Positions 17,519-25,811 of a stretch of DNA of 64,000 nucleotides are shown here, piece after piece. Under the pieces are notes generated by a model. The model ran no database searches and was not told the origin of the DNA. It worked only from the letters and a program-made list of their open reading frames with translations. How positions within the stretch are numbered: the stretch's first letter is position 1; each line of letters begins with the position of its first letter. The translations under genes and the position numbers were made by a program. Source of the stretch: Kibdelosporangium philippinense (GTDB lineage: Bacteria > Actinomycetota > Actinomycetes > Mycobacteriales > Pseudonocardiaceae); the NCBI RefSeq assembly GCF_021390435.2, contig NZ_JAJVCN010000002.1, positions 124,001 through 188,000 on the forward strand, written 5' to 3'.

Positions 17519-18382
17519 TCACTTGAGCAGCTTGGACATCCGGCGGTCGGCGAGTGGCTTGCCGTTGGTCTGGCACGTCGGGCAGTACTGGAACGACTTG
17601 TCGGCGAACGAGACCTCCCGAATCGTGTCCCCGCAGACAGGGCACGGCAGCCCGGTGCGCGCATGCACCCGCAATCCCGAGCGCTTCTCACCCTTCAGGC
17701 GCGCGGCGGACTGGCCGACTGAGCGGTCGACCGCATCTTTGAGCACGGACAGCATGGCCTCGTGCAGGTGGGCGAGCGCGTCGTCGGACAGCTTGCCTGC
17801 GGTCGCGTACGGCGAAAGCTTGGCCGTGTGCAGGATCTCGTCGGAGTAGGCGTTGCCGATGCCGGAGAGCAGGCGCTGGTCGGTGATCGCGTTCTTCAGC
17901 CGCTCGGTCCGGCCGGTCAGCAGGTTCTTCAGGTCGTCGAGTGACAGGGACAGCGCGTCCGGGCCGAGGTTCTTGATCTGGGGGATCTGCTGGACGTCGG
18001 TCACGATCCAGACGGCAAGGCCTTTTTTCGTGCCAGCCTCGGTCAGGTCAAACCCAGGGCCTTCGCCGGGCGGGCCGAGGTGGACGCGCAACGCCAGCGG
18101 CCCCTTGCCTGGCTTGGGCGGGGCGGCGCTGAGGGTGTCTGCCCATCTGAGCCAGCCTGCTCGGGCCAGGTGGACGACCAGATGCAGGCCGTCGCAGTCC
18201 ATGTCGAGGTACTTGCCGTAGCGGCCCGCACCGGTCACGGTTCGCCCGTGCAACTCGGTCCATGGGGGTGTTGCCGTCTTCAGCACCTGCAAGGAGGCGA
18301 CGTCGACACGGTGGACGGTACGGCCTACCGCGAACTCACGCAGGTGATGCGCGAGCGCCTCGACCTCAGGTAGTTCTGGCAC
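17519..18382 (-). CDS. Fpg/Nei family DNA glycosylase/AP lyase
   Basis: 287 residues starting MPELPEVE: the N-terminal Pro and adjacent Glu are the catalytic pair of the family. K57 (GRYGKYLD) matches the conserved DNA-contact Lys. The helix-two-turn-helix region is near LSGIGNAYSDEI, and a C-terminal zinc finger uses CPVC and CPTC. It excises oxidised bases in base excision repair. The sequence does not show decisively whether it is Fpg (MutM) or an endonuclease VIII-type paralogue. Confidence 0.93.
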   Translation of the reverse strand: MPELPEVEALAHHLREFAVGRTVHRVDVASLQVLKTATPPWTELHGRTVTGAGRYGKYLDMDCDGLHLVVHLARAGWLRWADTLSAAPPKPGKGPLALRVHLGPPGEGPGFDLTEAGTKKGLAVWIVTDVQQIPQIKNLGPDALSLSLDDLKNLLTGRTERLKNAITDQRLLSGIGNAYSDEILHTAKLSPYATAGKLSDDALAHLHEAMLSVLKDAVDRSVGQSAARLKGEKRSGLRVHARTGLPCPVCGDTIREVSFADKSFQYCPTCQTNGKPLADRRMSKLLK

Positions 18383-18427
18383 ACCGACAGTCTCACCCGG
18401 ATATCCCCGGCTGTCACGAGATGGACC

Positions 18428-18679
18428 TCAGTCAACGAGGTCGCGGCCGGTGCCACCACCACATTCGAGTCGGTCAATGGCAGTGATCAGACGCCGCGCA
18501 TTCTCCGGACTCCGGAACAGATGAACCGTTTCCATGAGTGACCGATAGTCATCGTACGGAACGATCACAACGGGCTCATGTCCCGCACGAGTGATCACGA
18601 CTTCCTCGCGACCGTCAATCACAGGATCCAGAGTCTCGGCGTACCGCAGGCGACACTCGGAATCGCTCATCACCCGCAT
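18428..18679 (-). CDS. Phd/YefM family antitoxin without adjacent toxin
   Basis: 83 residues with the YefM pattern: an N-terminal MSDSECRLRYAETLDPVIDG stretch, the VVITRAGHEPVVIVPYDDYRSL core and a C-terminal toxin-binding helix (HLFRSPENARRLITAIDRL). In yefM-yoeB operons a toxin of about 84 residues follows at once. Here only 45 bases separate it from the convergently read end of nothing but the glycosylase promoter region, and no toxin-like frame is present. The start could also be the ATG three codons later. Confidence 0.8.
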   Translation of the reverse strand: MRVMSDSECRLRYAETLDPVIDGREEVVITRAGHEPVVIVPYDDYRSLMETVHLFRSPENARRLITAIDRLECGGGTGRDLVD

Positions 18680-18688
18680 AGCGTCAGT

Positions 18689-19129
18689 TCACTCCACCGG
18701 GTGGAGCGGGCCGTCGAAGCTGGGCATGGTGTCACGCTGGATGTCCCTGGCCACCTTGGCGACCTCCGAGCGGACGGTGAACATTCCGCGCACCGTGCCG
18801 ACCCACTTCTCGACGGGTGCTTCCGGCGTGCCGTCGCCGGTTTCGGCGACGAGCTTCCATGGGCGGCGCAGGGCCCAGCGGGCTGGGAAGAACAGGAAGA
18901 TCATCAGCAGGGCCAGTACGACCCACGCTGGCACCACGACGTCTTCCGGCATCCGGAACACCCAGATCAGACCGAGGATGACCACCAGAAAGGCCATCAC
19001 GATGCCTGCTCCGGGCCCGCCGCTCACGTCGTGCTCGAAGTCTTCGGCCGTCGCGGGCTTGCGGCCCCACTCCAGCTCGCCACGCACGGTCCACATGCGG
19101 CCATCTGCACCACGTACCAGGCGCGTCAT
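18689..19129 (-). CDS. Two-helix membrane protein of unknown function
   Basis: 146 residues from the ATG at 19129, which has a strong GGGAGGCG site; an upstream extension is possible but lacks one. A short N-terminus (MTRLVRGADGRMWTVRGELEW) contains a repeated W-x-V-R-G pattern. Two membrane helices (about 45-62 and 66-84) and a cytoplasmic C-terminal domain that includes WKLVAETGD follow. I do not recognise the family. It lies nine bases upstream of the YefM-like antitoxin gene, so the two may be cotranscribed. Confidence 0.65.
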   Translation of the reverse strand: MTRLVRGADGRMWTVRGELEWGRKPATAEDFEHDVSGGPGAGIVMAFLVVILGLIWVFRMPEDVVVPAWVVLALLMIFLFFPARWALRRPWKLVAETGDGTPEAPVEKWVGTVRGMFTVRSEVAKVARDIQRDTMPSFDGPLHPVE

Positions 19130-19245
19130 GCTCGTCGCCTCCCGCTCGACACGTCTGTATAGGCGCCGATCCACACTCGGCAATCGCGCACGGTTCAACG
19201 TTACCGTGTCGCCACTAGGCCCAGCGGGTGAAAGTCGATCGTCAC

Positions 19246-20655
19246 TCAGCGCGTCGGCTTGTCAGTGCTTTCCGCTGCCGCTGGTTCGGGTGCGTCGCTG
19301 GTGGTCTGCACCGGCTTTTTCGTCGAGGTCTGACTGGATGAGGGCGTCGGCTTGACCGTCGTGGTCTCTGTTTCGGACGCGAGTGTCTTGTCCGTGGTGC
19401 TCGTCGGGGGCGGGCAGGTCTCCGGCGGGCCGATCAACACGCTGGAGCCGTTCTCCGACTCGTCGGCGATGTCGCGTGGCCTTCCCGACGTGTCACCCGG
19501 GACCACCATCGTCTCGGTCTCGTGCGCCGAGACGGGCGCGGAGTCAGCCTGTCGTGCCGCTGGCGCGTCCTGGGCAGGTTCCGAATCCTGCGGCGCGGCA
19601 GCGCGTGCGGTCCCTGTCGACCGCAGCGAGGACGACAGTGCCCCGGCCACGCCGCCCATTTCCGGCAGTACGGATTCGGTGATCACCAGCTCGGACGGGC
19701 CTTGGCCGGTGAAGTCCAATGCGGCGAGGATTGTGCTGTCCGCGCCGGGCACCACGTTCATGCCGAGCACGCCAGCGGCGATGACCGACGAGCCAGCCAA
19801 GGTCAGTTTGGCGCCTGTGGACGCGACCAGGCCCTTGAGCGTGGCCCAGAACCCGGTCTTGTGCGCCACCAGCCCACCGAGCGCGACCGGGGCGGCCATC
19901 ATGCCCGCGTAGGACCGCAGCCCCGCGCAGACGTCCACCAGCTCGTCGTGTGTCGACTGACACGACGAACAGCTGACCAGATGGGCACGCACGCGGCGCC
20001 GCTCGGCGCCTTTGATCGTCCCGGCGGTGTACGCGCCGAGCTTTTCCAGAACCGACCGGCAGCCGGTCGATCCGTGATGCGTGGACAGATGCGCCTGGAG
20101 GTACGCGGCGCGCAGGCCACGGCGGGCGCGGCGGGCCAGCGCGGCGGTGGCGTTGGGGCTCAGGCCGAAGTTGTCCGCGACGACCGCGGGCTGCTCGCCT
20201 TCGACCTCGACCTTCCACAGCACGCTGCGCCAGCGCTCAGGCAGGCTGGTGAACGCCCGCGTGATCAGGTTTCGTTCGTGTGCCTGGCCGGACGTGTCCG
20301 GGTTCTCGCCCGCGCGATGCGACAGCACCTCGTCGGACACCGGGACGTCCCGGCGCCGCTCGCTCCACTCCCACGCCACTCGCCGGGTGACGATCAGCAG
20401 GTAGGAGCGGACGTTGTCGACGGGGCCGGAGCCGCGGCGAATCGCTTGCAGCACCCGGAAGAACGCTTCCGCAGTAAGGTCCTCGGCGTCCGCGCGATCG
20501 GCGGCGAGACTCCGCGCCAGCCGTCTCACGGCATCCGCGTGCCTTGAGAACAGCTCACCAAACGCGGCGTCTTCCCCGGCGCGCAGGGCGGCGAGCAGAT
20601 CCCGGTCGTGGAATTCCTCGCCAGCGTCGAGAGCAGGGTTGCCCGTTGCGGTCAT
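19246..20655 (-). CDS. Sigma-70 factor fused to an anti-sigma-like zinc-finger and membrane tail
   Basis: 469 residues from the ATG at 20655, with a GGGAGG site. Sigma region 2 spans about 15-85 (DAEDLTAEAFFRVLQAIRRG). Region 4 spans about 125-185 (LPERWRSVLWKVEVEGEQPA). Then comes a zinc-finger segment resembling anti-sigma HxxxCxxC motifs (AHLVSCSSCQSTHDEL, about 225-240), a possible membrane helix (AGSSVIAAGVLGMNVV) and about 150 low-complexity Ser/Thr/Pro residues. The layout implies an autoinhibited, membrane-tethered sigma factor whose tail may sense the envelope. Topology is inferred. Confidence 0.85.
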   Translation of the reverse strand: MTATGNPALDAGEEFHDRDLLAALRAGEDAAFGELFSRHADAVRRLARSLAADRADAEDLTAEAFFRVLQAIRRGSGPVDNVRSYLLIVTRRVAWEWSERRRDVPVSDEVLSHRAGENPDTSGQAHERNLITRAFTSLPERWRSVLWKVEVEGEQPAVVADNFGLSPNATAALARRARRGLRAAYLQAHLSTHHGSTGCRSVLEKLGAYTAGTIKGAERRRVRAHLVSCSSCQSTHDELVDVCAGLRSYAGMMAAPVALGGLVAHKTGFWATLKGLVASTGAKLTLAGSSVIAAGVLGMNVVPGADSTILAALDFTGQGPSELVITESVLPEMGGVAGALSSSLRSTGTARAAAPQDSEPAQDAPAARQADSAPVSAHETETMVVPGDTSGRPRDIADESENGSSVLIGPPETCPPPTSTTDKTLASETETTTVKPTPSSSQTSTKKPVQTTSDAPEPAAAESTDKPTR

Positions 20656-20917
20656 CCGGCTAGGTACCTCCCTCCGGATACACGCGAACGTTGAACAACA
20701 TGCCACATTCGGGCGTCGCCGAGTGTGGGTAGTGTGAAGACTCTTGGTGACATCCGACGATCGACGTGAGCCAGATAACCTGATCAGCTGCGCCGATCGG
20801 CGCACTGAATCGCTCATGTGTGGTGCGAATGAACTACACCCGCACGGGGGAGGTCATCCCGCCGAAAAACGCATGGCGAGCATCCGGTAGAGTGTCCTCA
20901 ACGTCGAAAGACGCCAT

Positions 20918-20990
20918 GCGGATGTAGCGCAGCTGGTAGCGCATCACCTTGCCAAGGTGAGGGTCGCGGGTTCGAGTCCCGTCATCCGCT
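20918..20990 (+). tRNA. tRNA-Gly (anticodon GCC)
   Basis: Cloverleaf of 73 bases. Acceptor stem GCGGATG pairs with CATCCGC, with T as discriminator base. D-arm GCGC/GCGC. Anticodon stem TCACC/GGTGA with loop TTGCCAA (anticodon GCC). T-arm with loop TTCGAGT. No CCA is encoded. U73 and GCC fit glycine. Confidence 0.97.
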
Positions 20991-21010
20991 CGCTCGCTCA
21001 GGGGACGTGT

Positions 21011-21103
21011 GCCTGCGGAAAGCGCAGGCCTTGTCGCTCGCCTTTACATCGGGGGGATGCCCCCGAACCCCCCAGCTTTACTGCAGGCGCTTCGCGCCCT
21101 TTT
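21011..21103 (+). terminator. Hairpins downstream of tRNA-Gly
   Basis: GCCTGCG (21011-21017) pairs with CGCAGGC (21023-21029) across a GAAAG loop. Further on, GGCGC (21086-21090) pairs with GCGCC (21094-21098) across TTC, followed by CTTTT. The second is a plausible factor-independent terminator of the tRNA transcript. A G-run/C-run dyad lies between them. The rest of 20991-21221 shows no gene. Confidence 0.45.
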
Positions 21104-21221
21104 GGCTACGGTTGGGTCTCGCTCGGGGTGGTTTGGCTTTTGGTTGCCAGTCGAAATTCCGGCTCTTTTGTCCACTGAGGACTAGCCTCGACTGTGCTGG
21201 GCTAGGTGGCGGAGGCTCTGG

Positions 21222-21566
21222 ATGTACAAGTGGAATGAGTTTCTTACGAGGCGGGCTGATCTCAGCAAGGAGCTGTTCGACCACTATTGGACGAACGTGC
21301 ATGCTCCGCTGGTCATGAGCATTCCCGAGGTCAAGCGGTACACGCTTCGGTATGTCCAGCAGCACAACACCGGGCTGGTCCTCGAGGGTGTCGCTGCCGC
21401 GCCTTATGACGGGGTGGTCGAGGTGTGGTTCGAGGACATGGCGGATTTCCAGGCGATCGCCAGTTCCGGGAAATGGGACGCCGCGCTCAAAGACGTCGAG
21501 AACTTCGCCGATGTCTCGAAGACCGCCGTGCTCAACACCACCGAGGAAGTCATCTACGATCAGTGA
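21222..21566 (+). CDS. EthD domain-containing protein
   Basis: 114 residues, a single ferredoxin-like EthD domain: MYKWNEFLTRRADLSKELF, the hallmark HYWTNVHAPLV, then YDGVVEVWFED. EthD-type proteins act in the cytoplasm in ether degradation, polyketide cyclisation or decarboxylation. The context (tRNA upstream, Ser/Thr-rich protein downstream) does not indicate a pathway. The ribosome-binding site GGCGGAGG is upstream of the ATG. Confidence 0.88.
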   Translation: MYKWNEFLTRRADLSKELFDHYWTNVHAPLVMSIPEVKRYTLRYVQQHNTGLVLEGVAAAPYDGVVEVWFEDMADFQAIASSGKWDAALKDVENFADVSKTAVLNTTEEVIYDQ

Positions 21567-21606
21567 CCTCGCGGCAGCCCTCCGGCTGTCCGAGGGGCCG
21601 GGTAGA

Positions 21607-21634
21607 CCAGGCCGTTTGTCGCATCTCGGCCTGG
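21607..21634 (+). terminator. Terminator-like hairpin after the EthD gene
   Basis: CCAGGCCG (21607-21614) pairs perfectly with CGGCCTGG (21627-21634) across a 12-base loop, 41 bases after the EthD stop, followed by CTGTTTGGG. The short T-run makes it a moderate terminator. Confidence 0.5.
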
Positions 21635-21709
21635 CTGTTTGGGCACTACGGTTAGTCAAATAGTCCTGTTTGGCTTGACCCGATCGGGGTAACCCGATAG
21701 GTGTAACGC

Positions 21710-22102
21710 GTGCTCGATCGACGAGGCGCGCCGTTACGTATGGTCGTGGGGGCGTTCCTAGGAGCTGCCGCTGCGGCCTTGTTCGCGGTCGGTGCCACGA
21801 GTAGCCGCACAGACAAGCCAGTGCCTGTGCGGCTGGAACACGTGGCCACGGACGGTACGACCTCGTCCGTCCCGCCTCCGGTGAGCGCGACGCAGATCAC
21901 CGACCAGACCTCATCGAGTTCCGAGTCGAGCTCCACCGCGTCCTCGTCCGGCTCGTCGAGCAGCTCCGGGTCGAGCTCGAAGACCACGACGACGACTCAG
22001 AAGACCGTCACCACGACCAAAGAGGTGACGAAGCCCTCGTCCACGACTCCGACGACGCAACCGACCACAACGACGACGAAGTGCACCACTTTGCTCTGCT
22101 AG
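21710..22102 (+). CDS. Ser/Thr-rich exported or membrane-anchored protein
   Basis: 130 residues from a GTG at 21710. An N-terminal hydrophobic segment (about 12-29, VVGAFLGAAAAALFAVG) could be a signal anchor. About 85 residues of Ser- then Thr-rich low complexity follow, ending in a CTTLLC motif with two Cys. This is typical of cell-wall spanning linkers that may be glycosylated. No domain is recognised and the reading frame is supported mainly by its composition. Confidence 0.5.
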   Translation: MLDRRGAPLRMVVGAFLGAAAAALFAVGATSSRTDKPVPVRLEHVATDGTTSSVPPPVSATQITDQTSSSSESSSTASSSGSSSSSGSSSKTTTTTQKTVTTTKEVTKPSSTTPTTQPTTTTTKCTTLLC

Positions 22103-22264
22103 TGGTGTGTCTCGGGACGTTGCTGGGTTTATTCGGCGGATCCAGGTTTTCGCTGGGCGTGCCGGACGAAGGTGCCTGTATCGGGTGTACCGGCGCCTTT
22201 GGCCGGTGCGTCCAGCGGGAAGCTGGGCCGTCGAGAAACCCGGCGAACGTTTCGAGACGCGCCA

Positions 22265-22534
22265 CTAGGTCGTCTTGAACGGATCGTGCTCGGTGATCAG
22301 CTTGTCGAGCCTTGCCTGGTCGACGCGCTTGTGCACGGCGTTGTCCTCCTGCTTGTCCCTGATGCACTTGGCCAGGGTGAACGCCGACGTGACGGTGTAG
22401 AGCAGGCCTAAACTCAGGAACCCGCGGACCCATGGATCGACGGGCAGCATGAAGACCCCGATGGTCACCGCGACGAGCGCGATGGCGAACGAAGCGACGG
22501 CTTGCGCGTAGAACGCTGGTGTATTCCTAGGCAT
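22265..22534 (-). CDS. YiaA/YiaB-type two-helix membrane protein
   Basis: 89 residues from the ATG at 22534. Two membrane helices (about 12-30 and 36-56) and a polar C-terminus match the YiaAB domain (FYAQAVASFAIALVAVTIGV, then WVRGFLSLGLLYTVTSAFTLAKCIRD). The function is unknown. It lies downstream of, and on the same strand as, the polytopic membrane protein at 24332-22590, 55 bases apart. Confidence 0.8.
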   Translation of the reverse strand: MPRNTPAFYAQAVASFAIALVAVTIGVFMLPVDPWVRGFLSLGLLYTVTSAFTLAKCIRDKQEDNAVHKRVDQARLDKLITEHDPFKTT

Positions 22535-22589
22535 GACCGAAGGGTCCTGTGACCAGGGCATCCCTGTCATGAGTAGTTCTACGCGCAGA

Positions 22590-24332
22590 TCATCGCAATG
22601 TGAACACGGCGATGTCGCCGGTGTCGGTCCTGGTGAGCGGCAAGTCCGCGATCGGCCGGGTCAGCGACCGGGTGTACGGGGTGCCCTCGAGCATCGGCTT
22701 GACCACGATGACCTTGTGGATCCCGTAGTGCTTCAACGCCGCGACGCTGCGGACGCTCGGGAAGGCCTTTGTCGCCGTGGTGAGCTCGGTCCACACCTTC
22801 GGGTAGTTGCCGGTGTTGCCGTTGGCGAGAACCGGAAAATCCTTGGTCGACCACAGCATCGGGATCGAGTCGCCGGTCAGGTCCATCGGCAGGACCACGA
22901 CCGGCCCACCGGGGTTGGCGAACTCCTGCTCGAGCCCGGCGGGCATGGCGGGCGGATGCGCGTACGGGAAGACCGGCACGGCCTCGGTCAGCGCGCCGAG
23001 CGCGGGCAAGATCATGATCAACCCGACGATTCGCTGTTTGTACTTGCGCCCCAGCGACTGCGCCATCCTGGTCACGGCACCGGCCGCGAGCAGCATCAAG
23101 AACAGGGTGGTCCACAGGATCAGCCGTCCTGGCGTGCGCAGCGCGTCCCAGCCCGGCATGAACTTCCACAGCAGCAGGTAGCTGAAGGTGCCGTGGAAGA
23201 AACTCGTTCCCAGCGCGAGGATTCCGCTGACCACTACGGCGATGCCGAGAACCACCCGGACTTTGCGCGGCCATGCACTGAATGCAAGTCCGATCGCCGC
23301 GAAGACGAGCAGGACCAGACCGGGGAAGATCCACTTCTCCCATGGCGCCGGTTCCATGTCCCACGTCCACGCGGTGAAACCGGTGTCGCTCCACAGCCAA
23401 GAGAAGTGCGATGTGGTGATGAATCCTTGCGGTGGCGGGGAATACGTCTTCAGCTCGTCCAGGGTCCGCTTGAACTGGTAGAGCTTCACGGCCGTCAGGT
23501 ACGGCTGCACCATCAGCAGCGTGATCGTCAGGAACACCACGACGCCGGCGCTGTCGGCGATCCACAGGCGTTTGCTGATCTGCGCACGCCTGCGCAGCAT
23601 CGTCACCAGCAGCACGACGCCGATCACGCCAAGGACGTAGAGGAACGGCAGTCCGGTCGCGAAGCCGATGGTGATCTGCCACGCCGCGATCAGCCAGCCG
23701 GCCAACGCCCAGCCGGGTCTGGCCAGTTCTGGCCGGAAACCGTGCCGCAGCGAGAAACCGTGGCCACGCGCGAGCGCGAACAGGGCCAGCGCGATCCCGC
23801 CTGTCGACAGCAGGTTCAGGTGGTGCACGTGGGCGAGACGCCATGGCGCCCACGCGAAGACGACCGCGCCGAGCGCGGCCGCGTGCCACGTGCCGCCGAG
23901 TTGGCGGACCAGCATGTATCCGCCGACGAACGCCAATGTGGCCGCGAAGATGAACACCAGGTTGTAGCGCAGGATGGAGTCGCTCGCGCCGGTGCCGCCG
24001 ACCAGGCTGAACGGCAGATAACCGAGCAGTGAGTCGGTGAACGCGAAGTTGTTCTCCGCACCCGCGAAGATGTTGCCGGTCCAGAAATCCCCGCCGTTGA
24101 ACAGGAAGTGGCGTGCCCACGCCAGTTCCCACGCCTGCAGCAACGGGTCGCCGAGGTCGAAGAGCACAGTGGACCGCAGATCGATGACGATCCGCCAGTA
24201 GAACGCCAGCGTCACGAGCAGCCCGGTCAGCACCACGAGCACCGGCTCACGCAGGCGTTGTGCCCGCGACACCGCTGGCAGCGCGGGTCTCTGCTTGGCA
24301 GTCTGTCGAGGGACGGCCGTTTCTGTGATCAA
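22590..24332 (-). CDS. Polytopic membrane protein, GT-C-like glycosyltransferase candidate
   Basis: 580 residues from a TTG at 24332 that follows AGGGGG; the frame extends upstream without a good start. About 12 transmembrane helices, with an early periplasmic loop carrying acidic residues (STVLFDLGDPLLQAWELAW) as in GT-C enzymes using polyprenyl-phosphate sugars. A soluble C-terminal portion (about 480-580) includes VVVLPMDLTGDSIPMLW. It resembles actinobacterial membrane mannosyl/arabinosyl-type transferases and YfhO-like proteins, but I cannot assign a donor. It is divergent from the SHOCT/glycosyltransferase operon. Confidence 0.6.
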   Translation of the reverse strand: MITETAVPRQTAKQRPALPAVSRAQRLREPVLVVLTGLLVTLAFYWRIVIDLRSTVLFDLGDPLLQAWELAWARHFLFNGGDFWTGNIFAGAENNFAFTDSLLGYLPFSLVGGTGASDSILRYNLVFIFAATLAFVGGYMLVRQLGGTWHAAALGAVVFAWAPWRLAHVHHLNLLSTGGIALALFALARGHGFSLRHGFRPELARPGWALAGWLIAAWQITIGFATGLPFLYVLGVIGVVLLVTMLRRRAQISKRLWIADSAGVVVFLTITLLMVQPYLTAVKLYQFKRTLDELKTYSPPPQGFITTSHFSWLWSDTGFTAWTWDMEPAPWEKWIFPGLVLLVFAAIGLAFSAWPRKVRVVLGIAVVVSGILALGTSFFHGTFSYLLLWKFMPGWDALRTPGRLILWTTLFLMLLAAGAVTRMAQSLGRKYKQRIVGLIMILPALGALTEAVPVFPYAHPPAMPAGLEQEFANPGGPVVVLPMDLTGDSIPMLWSTKDFPVLANGNTGNYPKVWTELTTATKAFPSVRSVAALKHYGIHKVIVVKPMLEGTPYTRSLTRPIADLPLTRTDTGDIAVFTLR

Positions 24333-24721
24333 CTGTCCCCCTGGAACAACCGGACACTGCGGGCACGCCGTCCGCGTGAACAGCGCACAACCCCGCGGCG
24401 ACAATACTTCACGGTTCCCGGTCGACCGATCCAGTCAGTCCTGTGCGAATGCAAAATGTCCAGTCCACTTGGCGCGTGCGGCCGACCGTTGACATCCCGA
24501 TGAGCCCATTTGGCCGACCGCCATGCACTATCCGTTGTAGAACAGTGGCAAGATTCACCCACAACGGTGAACGCATGGCCGATGGAGAGGATCCACCACC
24601 GTCCTTCCCGGCAGGGTGCCGACCTTGCCGATACACACATCCGACCCGGCTTTGGCCCACGACTGGCCGCTGGGAGCGAGAATCGGACTTGGCATCCGTA
24701 CCGGGATGAAGGGGCTGTCAC
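24333..24721. other. Divergent promoter region of the envelope-glycan locus
   Basis: 389 bases between the divergent starts at 24332 (minus) and 24722 (plus). It is less GC-rich than the flanking genes around 24430-24560. No hairpin, operator or small gene could be supported. Confidence 0.4.
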
Positions 24722-25711
24722 ATGAGTTGGCAGGACGAGCTGCAAAGCTTGGACGACCAGCTGTCCGCGGGCACCATTCGCGCCGAGGAATACCGCAAGA
24801 GGCGTGACGAACTGCTCGCGGCGGCATCGAGTGGCGCAGTGAGCCTGCGACGCGTGCAACGGCAGAAGTCACCGTCCATCGCCAAACCGTCGATCGCCAA
24901 CGCGTTCAACGGCGACACCAAACCGGACACCAGCAAGACCGCGGACGTGACGCAGCAGGTCCAGCCGGTCGGGTGGAACGCCACACGGCCCGCACAGCAC
25001 CAGCAGCAGCCACCGATGGGCATGCAGCCACCATCGGGACCGCCACCCATCATCGGCTCGGAGGTCTTCAGCACCCCGCCGACGGGACCTGCGAAGAAGT
25101 CCAGGGTGCCGAAGTTCGTGATCGCCGTCGTGGTGCTCGCGTTGGTGGCCGCAGGAACGTGGTGGTTCGCGTTCAGCGGCGGCAAGGACGACGAGAGCCC
25201 ACTAACGGTGCCGCAGACCACAGCGCCGAGCAGCGACCTGTCGATCGACAAGCTGCCCAACCCCACGGACTCGCCGCTGTCCACCTCGGGCGTGCTGACC
25301 GTCGACCAGCTGCAGACCTACAACATCATCCGGCCGGACGAGGCCGCGTACCTCAGCGCGACCGACCTGCAGAAGGTCTACTTCCGCAACGTCATCATCG
25401 GCACCCTGAACTATCAGATGTTCGCCTATCAGACCCAGACGGACACCGGCGGGCAACGAATCGTCTCCAGTGCGGTCGAGCGAGGAAAGCGGGCCAACAT
25501 GGTCCCCGCTTCGTACGAGGGTCTGCCTGCGAAGGTGACGTTGACCAAGATCCTCAACGACGGCGCGGCGATCTACGAAGCGGTGTATCCCATCGAGCGT
25601 GGGGCGGTGCGGTTGGTCATCCTGCAGACGGGGCCGAACAACGAACGGCAGCTGGCGACGACGATGAAGCGCGTGATCGAGACGACCACCGCGTCCATCA
25701 AGCCGAAATAA
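24722..25711 (+). CDS. SHOCT-like single-pass membrane protein (paralogue A)
   Basis: 329 residues. An N-terminal SHOCT-like helix pair (MSWQDELQSLDDQLSAGTIR, residues 1-37) is followed by a Pro/Gln-rich cytoplasmic stretch, one membrane helix (about 131-150, FVIAVVVLALVAAGTWWF) and an extracytoplasmic domain of about 180 residues. N-terminus and layout are shared with the next gene, so the two are tandem paralogues. The function is unknown. The operon continues into a large glycosyltransferase and an AlgX-like protein, which suggests an envelope scaffold or assembly role. Confidence 0.65.
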   Translation: MSWQDELQSLDDQLSAGTIRAEEYRKRRDELLAAASSGAVSLRRVQRQKSPSIAKPSIANAFNGDTKPDTSKTADVTQQVQPVGWNATRPAQHQQQPPMGMQPPSGPPPIIGSEVFSTPPTGPAKKSRVPKFVIAVVVLALVAAGTWWFAFSGGKDDESPLTVPQTTAPSSDLSIDKLPNPTDSPLSTSGVLTVDQLQTYNIIRPDEAAYLSATDLQKVYFRNVIIGTLNYQMFAYQTQTDTGGQRIVSSAVERGKRANMVPASYEGLPAKVTLTKILNDGAAIYEAVYPIERGAVRLVILQTGPNNERQLATTMKRVIETTTASIKPK

Positions 25712-25811
25712 CGTATCCGTATCCAGCGCATATCCAGCGGGCGACAGTCACGTCGGCGGTTAACCGAGCATGCGCAACAATGAGACCCGTTGAACGATTC
25801 TGGAGGGTCGG

